Part shown: piece after piece, positions 9,101 to 16,309 of the stretch
How positions within the stretch are numbered: the first letter of the stretch is position 1
Layout: every line of letters starts with the position of its first letter
DNA from: Pseudomonadota bacterium
GTDB lineage: Bacteria > Pseudomonadota > Gammaproteobacteria > Burkholderiales > Casimicrobiaceae
Length of the DNA: 17,891 nt
Direction: 5' to 3'
NCBI GenBank assembly: GCA_029571495.1
Contig: JAKPSO010000650.1
Coordinates: 1-17,891, forward strand
Translations under genes and position numbers: made by a program
The notes under the pieces: generated by a model
The model's input: the letters and a program-made list of their open reading frames with translations, nothing else
The model's database searches: none
What the model was told of the DNA's origin: nothing

Positions 9101-12100
9101 GGCCAAGACCGGGGGTGTTGCGTTCGGAAACGCGCCAGACGAGACACTTCCAATGTTGTTATTACCTACTTGAAATGGGAGCGATGTTCCGGGGATGACC
9201 GCGCAAGTCACAGTCGGATCGGGTTGCATGCCCCACAGGCGATTGAAGAGCGGATGACTGCTCTGAACTGTGACGTGCACACCCACAACAGGCGTGCGTC
9301 CGTCGCCTTCCAACACACGACCATTCAGGCCGCCTGTGAGTCGCGGTAACGGCGTTACCGTGCTCTCCCCATTAGCCGGAACGTTGAAATTCCTGATGCT
9401 AAGCACTTCCGATTCCGTCAATGATGCGAGGGCCTCTGGTGGAAGCGTAGCGAGGCGTTCCACGGCAGCGAATGCGCCCGTTCTGTTGATCTGCTGCACC
9501 GCAAAGTGCATCAACACCGTCTTCCCGTTCGCTGGCACTGTAAGCGACGACCACTGCATCGTGGCTTGCTTGTCACTTACGCTCGCGCTATCGACGAAAC
9601 TCGCCGCGTCGGGGAGAACAGCCCCCCCTACTCCATGCAATAAAAAGGCTGTCGTCGCCTGTTGCGGGGCAAGCAACGGATCGCCATCCGCCGCGTCGTC
9701 GACAATCAACCATCGATCATTCGCGGCGAACATCGCGTCGCCCGAGGACGTGCTGTGAACAATAGACGACGACGGAAGACCGTGTTTCAGCGTAACGTCA
9801 ACGGTGACGGGAATCGACGATTTGTTCTCCAGCACTTCGAGGTATCTCGCGAAATAAGCCCCGTACGGAACAAACACCTTTCGCGTAACTGTGAGCCCCG
9901 CCAGTGCCGCAGGTTGCGTGATCGCGAATTGCCGTTTTTGCGCCTCGAGCAGCGCGCTTGTGTCGCCAGTAAACGCCGTACCGTTAATCTCCAAACGGCC
10001 GGCCCCAGCAAATGCGTTCGCAACGCTTGTTAAACCCGTTGCTACCTCACCCGTGGGTTGAACGTCGAACGGAAAGCGATTCGCATCTCTGAGGACCGCC
10101 GGCAAAGCGATGCGGTTGTCTTCCAAATTCAAATTAACGGTGACCTCTTGGCCATCTTGCGCAATGAAAAACACATCGTCCGCAAATCGATTTTGTTCGG
10201 CATCGTAGGCCGTAATGATCCACTGCCCGACGGGAAGCGCGCTGAATCGATAGTTGCCCACCGCATCCGTACGTATCGACTGCGGGGTAACGACGCGTGA
10301 CGAGTTGACCGGCTTGATAGTGTATGGAAAGCCCCCTGCCAATGTGCTGCCATCAGGGCGCAGGACCTGACCTTTGACGGCGCCGGCAGCAGGCAGACCT
10401 ACCACCACGTCAACGACGCTCGCTTGGGTCGCGACAGTCGCTGTGACCGTACTCTTCAGTGCGGCGTTACTGGGGTCATCAGGGTGCCACGCGCTCACGC
10501 GATAGGAACCCACCGCGACGTTGAAGTTGACGCGGCCGTTGGAGTCCGTCTCGCCATAGCCGGAATCCGTGTTGACCGTGCTTTCGTAGTAAACCTGCGT
10601 GATTCCAGCAGGGCTTCCTCTTGCGAAATTGACTTGCACAGCCAACGTGCCAAATGCACCCAGGGTAATGTCCAGCGTCGTTTCAACGTCCACCACGACC
10701 ACCGATGTACCGCGACCGATTGCTTGCGACAGCGGATCTTTCACTTCAACGGCGACACCACCCACCCGCACATCGAAGAATCGATAGCGACCGGCCGTGT
10801 CCGTCGTAGTCGTGCGCGCGAGGTAGGTCCCTTGTGGACTCACAAAGCTCAACTTCACCACTGCGTTTTGGAGAGGATCCCCATTCGCCGCCCGCACAAG
10901 GCCAGCGAGGCTACCCGTTTCCTCCATCGTCACGTTCACGACGGCCGTATCGCCTGCCGTCGCCGTCCCCGTCGCCCTGCCTAACATGGGCATACCACCA
11001 GCTTGCTGCGGGTGCAGCACCTGCGCATGCAAGCTGTAGTCGCCCGGCCGACTCGCGGCAAGCAAATACGTACCGTTACTCAAAGTCTTATCGAAGTTCG
11101 ACGGATTGCCGCACGGCGCTTGATCGGCAGGCGCACATTGCACGACGTCCGCTCCTGCAACCAGCGCCCCGTTGTGGCGACGCACAACTCCACGAATATT
11201 CCCCGTGTTGTTAAACACTAAGTTTTTGATTACCGTGGTTTGTGGCGCGACAAAATCACTTTGCGAAAGTCCGGTAGACGCGCCCGTCTTAGGGTGTAGC
11301 GCGTCCACGCCAAACGGTTCCAACGAAATCGCAACGGCGTTTGCCGTGCCGTCGGTATTCGCGCGGAATTCGTACCGTCCGAACGCATCGGCGTTCACGT
11401 AGTAATCGCGACCGTAATACGGCGAGGCGCTCTTGAAATGCGCAACCGCCGCAGGTATCGGTGTCGTTCCATCGCCGGAGACCACGGTACCGGACACAAC
11501 GGCCACGTCGACGGAGGGCAGTTTGGGAGCGTTGTCCGTCCCGATGGCTGGCAATGCGAAGTTTGCGATTGCCGCACGATCTTCGCTTGGCAAATTCTCG
11601 AGCACCTCAGGTGGCAGCGCACTTAGGCGGATCGCACTCTGCCGCGCACGATACCGATCGAGCTGACTAAACGCGAAATGCATGAACGCAACCTTAGCGC
11701 CCGGCGCGACGGTCACATCGCTCCATTGCCATGTCAGTCGCCCTGCTTGTCCGATCAACTGGTAGTCAGCTATCGACACGCTCTTAATCGCGGGCGCGTT
11801 CGGCGAATTTGTCGGTGCACCATCAAAGATGTGCCCGGTTGCAGGCAAGGTGCCGGTCACGAATGGATCGGCATCCTGCTGGTCATCGATGATCACCCAG
11901 CGATCTCGGTTGTTCGCGTCCGAGACTGACAACACTTGGTCTCCGTCACTCGAATCGACCACGCGCGGATTGCTGTCGCCCTGCGAGTGATTGCTGACGA
12001 CTTTCACGCTCACCGTAATCGGACTCGCGGTCTTGTTCTCGAGAATCTCTAAACAACGTGCGAAATACCCGGTTCGCGGCACCCAAATCTTGCGGGTGAC

Positions 12101-15100
12101 CTTCAAACCCGAGGCATTGTCCTCATCGACTTCAATCTGTTGCCCACTTTGCGTTAACCGGCCAACCGAGCCATTCCCGTTCGTAAAAGGCACCGGAATC
12201 GAATTGGTGACGATAGCCAATTGCATCCCGCCGGCCTCAACCCCGGTCCCGGTAAACACATTGTTCTTGCCGCGCGCCACCGACCCGTCCCCTTGAATAT
12301 CGAAGGGGATCGCGTTGGCGTCGTGCAGCAGCTGTGGCATCGCTACCGCGCTATCAACGACGATCATGTTCAGTGTTACGTCGTCTGCGTCAAAGCGAAC
12401 GCGGCCCGCCGCCTCCGCACGCTTGCTCTGATCGGCGTTGTCGGCGATCACTGTGAAATTGCCTCCGGGGATATCCTCCAAAATGTAGTCGCCATTCGGA
12501 TCGGACACAGTCTCGAAACGAGTACTGGTCGCGCACGACGTGTTAGCGCCGTACGTCGGGTCTGCATTCGTCAAGGACACTTTCAGTCCCGGTACCGCGA
12601 CGCCTGCAAAATCTGTCAACTTACCGTGTACTCGACCCGCGGGGAAAATCGTGAGGTTGCGCACTACCACTTCGTCCTGTGTGGCAACATCGACGCCAAC
12701 CGCTTGAGCGCGAATCCGGTCGCGCCCGCAGCCAAAGCTTTCGTATCGCCTGACTTGCAGCGTGTAGCCGTTACCGCCTTCGATGTTGTCGAACTGATAA
12801 CGTCCCTGCGCGTCGGTCTGGCGTGTGTACACACCAAATGACGGTTCGGGGGTCATGCGCACCAATACGTCCGGCTGCGGCGTCACGCCATCCGGCTTGT
12901 ACACGACCCCTTTAATCGTGCCAGTGGGCCGAAGATTGAGTTTGACCACCGTGAGTTGCTGCGAGTCAGCGATCACCGTGCCCACTTCCGTTCCCGACAA
13001 AATGCCGACCTGTTGCGGAATCGAAGCCGTTACCGAATAGTCCCCGGCGAACACCGGACTAAGCACCACCTCGCCATTCACGTCCGAGTATCCCTTGAGC
13101 TGCGAGACAAACGGTGGCGTCGTGGTCAACACGACCTCTGCATTCGCGATGGGCGATCCAGCGGGTGCGGGCAATGCGGCAACCGTGCGCACTTTCACCG
13201 TGCCTTGGCCGATCATCTGAACGTTGAGCGCTTTCGTTTGATTCGAAGTATCAATTTGTGTCGTCGCAACGCCTTTGTCGCCCGTTGCCAATTCGATGGC
13301 GACGACGCTCACCTGGACCGACGCCGGTACCAATCCGAATTGGTACGCGCTGCCATTGCCCAAGAACTGCGTCGCGAGCACCGTTCCGCCAGCACCACCT
13401 AGCCGCAACTCGAGCTGCACGTCTGCGGGAACAACAGTGCCATTGCGCTTACGCACCTGCCCTTGGATCGTGCCCGTTGCCGCCAAGGTGATGTCCATCA
13501 CCAACGCCTGCGCCTCTGCAACCATCCGACCAGTGGCAAATCCTGCCAACTGTGTTTGGCTGTTTCGCGCTGATGCGAGCAGTTCACCCGCGAATACACC
13601 CGTCAGACTGTATCGCCCAGCCGCGTCGGTTGTTGTGGTCCACGTATTAACGAAGGTGCCGCTGCTCTTTAGCGTCACGGCGACATTGCCTTGCACAACG
13701 CCAGACGGATCTTTGACGACACCGGTAACGGTTCCTTTACCCAAGAACACCAGATTGGCCACGAACGGCTGCGCCGGATTGAGCGTCGCGACAGCGAGCT
13801 CTGCACGACCGCGATCATCCGCGCGTTCCGCTTGGATGGTGAATTTCCCAAGAGTTGGAATGGTCAATACGTATCGACCCTGCGCGTCGGTTGTGGCACT
13901 CACGGCGCCTGCGAGCACTGGGTCAATCGTCAAAGTTTCTTTACCACTTGGTACGAGATAAACGCGCGTCCCAGCACCCACAGGAGTGGTCGCATCGCGT
14001 TCGTAGACGATACCCGTCACCGTCGCCCCGCCGAGCTGAATCTCGACGACTTGGGATTCACCGTCCGCAGTCAGGCGGCCGGTGAGTTTTCCCGTCTTGG
14101 CGTCTTTGCCCGCCGTGATGACGTAGTTGCCGAGTAGCACAGCGGGCAGCCAGAACTGTCCAGACGCGTCGGTCGTCGCGTTGTACGCGAAGCGTTGCCC
14201 GTCGGTGAGTTGCAGCGTTACCAATGCATTGGCCGTTGGCTGGCGATTTTCGTCGAGGACCGTGCCGCGAACGGTGCCGACGCCCGACAACGTGATGTTC
14301 TGCGTCAATACTTGATTGGCTTGGTTGAGCACCAGTCCCGGCACCCGAGCACGCAGCCGTCCGTCGGCGAACGCATCAAGCGTGAATGGTCCATCGGACA
14401 GTGGCAGAGGAGCAAAACTGAACACCCCGTTTGCATCGGTCAAGCCCTGCGTCACGATGCCGCGCTCGCGAGAGATCACGCGAACTTGAATATCGGCGCG
14501 TGGCGTCGTTCCGTTCACGTCATAAACCACGCCAGTAATCGTACCGACGGGCTGTAGACGCAACACTACAGGCGTGGTCGTGCCAGCAGCAAGCAAACCG
14601 AGGGCGGTACCAACTAAACCGCTCGCTCTATCGCGCGTCGACACCGTAAAGTCACCCGCCGCCACTCGTGCAAAGCTAATCACGCCGTTGGCGTTAGTTT
14701 GCGAGGTTCTTGTATCGAGATACGCGCCAAGCGCCGTTAGTGTGACCTGCGAATTCGGCACAGGGGTCAGCACTTCGTTGGGCGCAACTCCGGTGACGGA
14801 GGCGACCGTCACGTCCACAGTACCCTGCCCGTTCATACGCAAATTGACGGAATGCGCTTCTCCCTCTGTCTCGATACGTGCGTTGGCCAGCGCTCGATCC
14901 CCATTGCTCGGATCAATGGCTGTCAACTGAAACGGCCCAGCGTTTACATCCGGCAAGCTAAAGTTACCCGACGCGTCGGTGGTCACTGTGCCGACCTGCT
15001 CACGCGGCTGCGTGCGAAGCACTGTCACTTGCGCACCGGCAATCGGAGTGACGCCATCTGCCCCTACGACGTGCCCCGACAAACTACCGCGCGGCCCCAC

Positions 15101-15838
15101 GAAATACATGTACGACCCCGTCGCGCCGCCTTCGGCGCTTGCGCTCAGCACGACCCGGCTCGACGAACCAGAAGCAAAGCCGGCAAGAATCTTGACTTGC
15201 CCATCGACACTCACTGTGCCCAGCAAGTCATTGCTGATCGTATAAGTCGTGCCCGCGCTTCTCGGCGTCACGTTGTACGTCGTGGCGCTGTTGTCGGGGT
15301 TGATACCAATCGCGGTGGCGCTGAGCTGCGACGTGCCGCCGGTCGTCAAGCGTTTTTCTGGCGCGGTGAGCCCGAGCGCCGTCGGCACCGGGTCAATCTT
15401 GCCCCACACAACGTCACCCAGTTCAATCGTCTGACCGCCCGACACTGATGAAAACTTCACCGCCGTCTGGCCAACGGATCCATCGGAACACGTGACGCGA
15501 CCGCGAAACGCTCCGGTCAACGCCGGGATGTTGAAGATCGTGTACGACGCATCTGTCTCGACGATCGCATTTCGATTCACGGCAGAGATGACGCAGTTCA
15601 CTCCGGCGGTACCGAGCGCGGGGGCGCCGACCAACGCAGCCTTGCTACCGCCTCCTGTTGCTTGAACTTGCGCAGTCGCGGTCAACGGCAGAGCACTCAC
15701 CAACGCAGAAACAAACGCGAACGTTACGGACGTCGATAAGACCCGCCTAAGTCGAGAAAACGCAACCGTCTCCGACGATTCCTGCCGGCCGGCACCTGCC
15801 TCAAGTTGTTGTTGCTTCTTCCGAACGGTTTCGTTCAT
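6146..15838 (-). CDS. Giant exported protein with about 24 carboxypeptidase-regulatory/CnaB-like repeats
   Basis: A 3230-residue exported protein of repeated beta-sandwich domains; no catalytic domain is recognised. Order: long basic leader then signal-peptide core about 33-57 (TATAQ); a domain with C82/C117 (65-145); an Ig/Big-like domain (150-248); about ten CnaB/CarboxypepD_reg-like repeats (250-1165), each with a G-x-V-x-x-x-x-G start and a T-D-x-x-G-x-Y-x-F turn; unrecognised module copy 1 (1168-1440); five repeats (1443-1908); module copy 2 (1911-2165); five repeats (2168-2700); a PPC-like domain (2702-2807); four repeats (2818-3180); and a polar tail. No LPXTG, beta-barrel or PEP-CTERM ending is seen. 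Start ATG 15838 is chosen because it leads into the signal peptide; the frame stays open to a TTG at 16132, but that extension is Arg/Cys-rich and unconvincing. No clear Shine-Dalgarno. Likely role: surface or secreted scaffold or adhesin (inference). Confidence 0.9.
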   Translation of the reverse strand: MNETVRKKQQQLEAGAGRQESSETVAFSRLRRVLSTSVTFAFVSALVSALPLTATAQVQATGGGSKAALVGAPALGTAGVNCVISAVNRNAIVETDASYTIFNIPALTGAFRGRVTCSDGSVGQTAVKFSSVSGGQTIELGDVVWGKIDPVPTALGLTAPEKRLTTGGTSQLSATAIGINPDNSATTYNVTPRSAGTTYTISNDLLGTVSVDGQVKILAGFASGSSSRVVLSASAEGGATGSYMYFVGPRGSLSGHVVGADGVTPIAGAQVTVLRTQPREQVGTVTTDASGNFSLPDVNAGPFQLTAIDPSNGDRALANARIETEGEAHSVNLRMNGQGTVDVTVASVTGVAPNEVLTPVPNSQVTLTALGAYLDTRTSQTNANGVISFARVAAGDFTVSTRDRASGLVGTALGLLAAGTTTPVVLRLQPVGTITGVVYDVNGTTPRADIQVRVISRERGIVTQGLTDANGVFSFAPLPLSDGPFTLDAFADGRLRARVPGLVLNQANQVLTQNITLSGVGTVRGTVLDENRQPTANALVTLQLTDGQRFAYNATTDASGQFWLPAVLLGNYVITAGKDAKTGKLTGRLTADGESQVVEIQLGGATVTGIVYERDATTPVGAGTRVYLVPSGKETLTIDPVLAGAVSATTDAQGRYVLTIPTLGKFTIQAERADDRGRAELAVATLNPAQPFVANLVFLGKGTVTGVVKDPSGVVQGNVAVTLKSSGTFVNTWTTTTDAAGRYSLTGVFAGELLASARNSQTQLAGFATGRMVAEAQALVMDITLAATGTIQGQVRKRNGTVVPADVQLELRLGGAGGTVLATQFLGNGSAYQFGLVPASVQVSVVAIELATGDKGVATTQIDTSNQTKALNVQMIGQGTVKVRTVAALPAPAGSPIANAEVVLTTTPPFVSQLKGYSDVNGEVVLSPVFAGDYSVTASIPQQVGILSGTEVGTVIADSQQLTVVKLNLRPTGTIKGVVYKPDGVTPQPDVLVRMTPEPSFGVYTRQTDAQGRYQFDNIEGGNGYTLQVRRYESFGCGRDRIRAQAVGVDVATQDEVVVRNLTIFPAGRVHGKLTDFAGVAVPGLKVSLTNADPTYGANTSCATSTRFETVSDPNGDYILEDIPGGNFTVIADNADQSKRAEAAGRVRFDADDVTLNMIVVDSAVAMPQLLHDANAIPFDIQGDGSVARGKNNVFTGTGVEAGGMQLAIVTNSIPVPFTNGNGSVGRLTQSGQQIEVDEDNASGLKVTRKIWVPRTGYFARCLEILENKTASPITVSVKVVSNHSQGDSNPRVVDSSDGDQVLSVSDANNRDRWVIIDDQQDADPFVTGTLPATGHIFDGAPTNSPNAPAIKSVSIADYQLIGQAGRLTWQWSDVTVAPGAKVAFMHFAFSQLDRYRARQSAIRLSALPPEVLENLPSEDRAAIANFALPAIGTDNAPKLPSVDVAVVSGTVVSGDGTTPIPAAVAHFKSASPYYGRDYYVNADAFGRYEFRANTDGTANAVAISLEPFGVDALHPKTGASTGLSQSDFVAPQTTVIKNLVFNNTGNIRGVVRRHNGALVAGADVVQCAPADQAPCGNPSNFDKTLSNGTYLLAASRPGDYSLHAQVLHPQQAGGMPMLGRATGTATAGDTAVVNVTMEETGSLAGLVRAANGDPLQNAVVKLSFVSPQGTYLARTTTTDTAGRYRFFDVRVGGVAVEVKDPLSQAIGRGTSVVVVDVETTLDITLGAFGTLAVQVNFARGSPAGITQVYYESTVNTDSGYGETDSNGRVNFNVAVGSYRVSAWHPDDPSNAALKSTVTATVATQASVVDVVVGLPAAGAVKGQVLRPDGSTLAGGFPYTIKPVNSSRVVTPQSIRTDAVGNYRFSALPVGQWIITAYDAEQNRFADDVFFIAQDGQEVTVNLNLEDNRIALPAVLRDANRFPFDVQPTGEVATGLTSVANAFAGAGRLEINGTAFTGDTSALLEAQKRQFAITQPAALAGLTVTRKVFVPYGAYFARYLEVLENKSSIPVTVDVTLKHGLPSSSIVHSTSSGDAMFAANDRWLIVDDAADGDPLLAPQQATTAFLLHGVGGAVLPDAASFVDSASVSDKQATMQWSSLTVPANGKTVLMHFAVQQINRTGAFAAVERLATLPPEALASLTESEVLSIRNFNVPANGESTVTPLPRLTGGLNGRVLEGDGRTPVVGVHVTVQSSHPLFNRLWGMQPDPTVTCAVIPGTSLPFQVGNNNIGSVSSGAFPNATPPVLAGTYAMNGQLTAEDSVVMPEGAPVTIRAQQADICFGYYAGHSWTRIPSKTYLTSPTVVQNVVFDSGVLTGAVTGYNDFSVTTGRLYLSVDNPESPDFHFVPIESDGKYVYPGLPPGTYDLLVDTTHPQSTFSDLRGSRTNTATILGEVTVTDVRLQPAGSVVGAVVTANGEATVDAVVEIFGAATGQTYDQCAADCVAATRSQHKGKRDVRRSTRTDSLGRFNFAALPIGNYSLSVTDPVSGGKSVVAVTVNDGQASVQNVTLFGLGTINLNVTTASGAPVTDAIVYITSASRGAELVAGRTNAQGGLVIANVPTGEYTIRVRDPRVPADYVYQATADPFFQRTISGVLSNNGETKAVTIAMRVMTSLHVTVRDVDLSQPLVNATVYVIDARGSRIAGTTDALGRVLAQAIPEGPFEFVVHPRADTYWRRVHTTGVVTTADDGSTVPVGLPISQMIDQTGALTFEGERRIYEVVVKAGDNFTVNFVGETRSLAAALPSAAIAIYDSQGLLVSSGAIGQNVSVFSAPPSVDATYAGPYTIAVQAHETGLRALGAYRLSVDVNGFAGTVSPWLGANVTGRVLRASGGAASGRLVEVTSSQPLSLRVRVVTNSDGVYSYGGVPTGSTSVKVISERGSVLLGKTVNVPGASSVTAEDISLPSMTTLTLVVRLSDGTPAPLGTYIDLFDDLGGRHLSTDVNGVITAEVVGPFNAFAQTPTLPGEILSRWSVPIVDGIAQSLTLDFAPAVGRVSGQVYKFGGIPITGQSDVGVDLFAHANGYWRFAWTDYWTGRFAVTNFEAYDTPIEIRAYDRTVERYSQPILVTVPAGSSVTGVALTLGPVATFGGYVLDIADEPASGATVCADYDDGLNLYHDGVSRPIRKCADSNADGLYTFPALPAGVPFTLQAKRGPLSSLPRFVMIPEGLSSDSTQPLRLLPPVSSANEGQLPKVPVGKAQAPSSDLKAQRLRVGTDALPPKPNVVARNLEVHP
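6157..6161 (-). promoter_or_regulatory. Strong ribosome binding site of the DsbA-like gene
   Basis: A perfect GGAGG on the - strand lies 7 nt before the ATG at 6149, embedded in the last codons of the giant gene. It is the clearest Shine-Dalgarno sequence in the cluster. It would let the DsbA-like protein be translated well even if few ribosomes finish the 9.7-kb gene ahead of it. Confidence 0.8.
9344..10108 (-). repeat. Unrecognised module, copy 2, inside the giant gene
   Basis: Residues 1911-2165 of the giant protein. It shares with copy 1 the series DAN-x-x-PFD, L-x-VTRK-x-x-VP-x-x-x-YFAR-x-LE-x-LENK, DRW-x-I-x-DD-x-x-D-x-DP, a W-S-x-x-TV-x-x-x-x-K segment leading to MHFA, and RL-x-x-LPPE-x-L followed by I-x-NF-x-x-P. 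It is not a CnaB-like repeat and I cannot assign it to a family. Confidence 0.75.
11519..12337 (-). repeat. Unrecognised module, copy 1, inside the giant gene
   Basis: Residues 1168-1440 of the giant protein. It aligns end to end with copy 2 at protein level, with matching motif order and spacing but clear divergence, so this is an old internal duplication. It has extra residues near 1200-1245 and 1330-1355 compared with copy 2, and holds C1262, the only cysteine of the protein with no obvious partner nearby. Confidence 0.75.
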
Positions 15839-16309
15839 AACTTTTAACGCGAAAGGCGAGTGACGAATCGCGACCAAAGGAGCGATTCGGTCAAATTCAA
15901 AACCGGCCGCAGCAGCAAATGCCTGCCGACGATGGACGCATTGCCATTGCGCAACAAAACTGTTCGTCGCACCGCGAACCCCAATTGCAACGCGTTCTCT
16001 GGCGCGGAGTGCGAAGCGAGACGCCCCCGTGACCACCGAAGCGATGCGCGCAACGGTGTCGCGAACCGAATGACGCATCCAGCAGCGACACCGTCGCGCT
16101 CCACACGCAAATTGCAAACGCGATTCCGCCAAAAGCTATTTCGCTCGAGCGGCAGATTTGGGGCGGTTTGAAGCATTGTTTGTGGTGAGTCGAGAACTGG
16201 ACAAGTCGGCCGCAACGACCAGCAGAGCGTCGTTGTCTGAGGAGTGCTGTCGATCAGTTTTACCGCAGCGCTTACTGATTCTGAGTACGATAAGAAATCA
16301 ACGTCGCTC
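15839..16309 (-). other. 471-bp leader/intergenic stretch before the giant gene
   Basis: No gene can be firmly supported here. An open frame on the - strand runs from a start at 16215 to a TAA at 15846-15844, only 5 nt before the giant-gene ATG. It would give 123 residues, Arg/Leu-rich with no signal peptide or known motif. Other frames are open over part of the same stretch (- strand 16106-15897 and + strand 15860-16171), so openness is not evidence of coding. I found no convincing -35/-10 pair. The stretch holds a strong hairpin (16048-16099), a weaker bulged stem nearer the start codon, and an imperfect 11-bp inverted repeat (16225-16235 with 16299-16309) beginning right after the stop of the upstream gene. 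It is probably the promoter and 5' leader of the giant cluster, or an inserted non-coding repeat. Confidence 0.5.
16048..16099 (-). other. 15-bp hairpin in the leader of the giant gene
   Basis: Arms at 16085-16099 and 16048-16062 are inverted repeats separated by 22 nt. In the - strand transcript the 5' arm GCGCGACGGTGTCGC pairs with GCGACACCGTTGCGC along all 15 positions, with one G-U wobble. In the + strand transcript the same position is an A-C mismatch, so the fold suits - strand RNA. No U-run follows, so it is not a classical terminator. It lies about 210 nt before the giant-gene start. Confidence 0.6.

Noticed and set aside
15839..16132. N-terminal extension of the giant protein by 98 residues to a TTG start at 16132
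   Set aside because: The extension is Arg/Cys-rich, would bury the signal peptide about 130 residues in, and crosses the hairpin. ATG 15838 gives an ordinary exported protein.
16225..16309. Imperfect 11-bp inverted repeat just after the stop at 16310 as a terminator
   Set aside because: The arms are 63 nt apart with an A-A mismatch in the middle, and no U-run follows.
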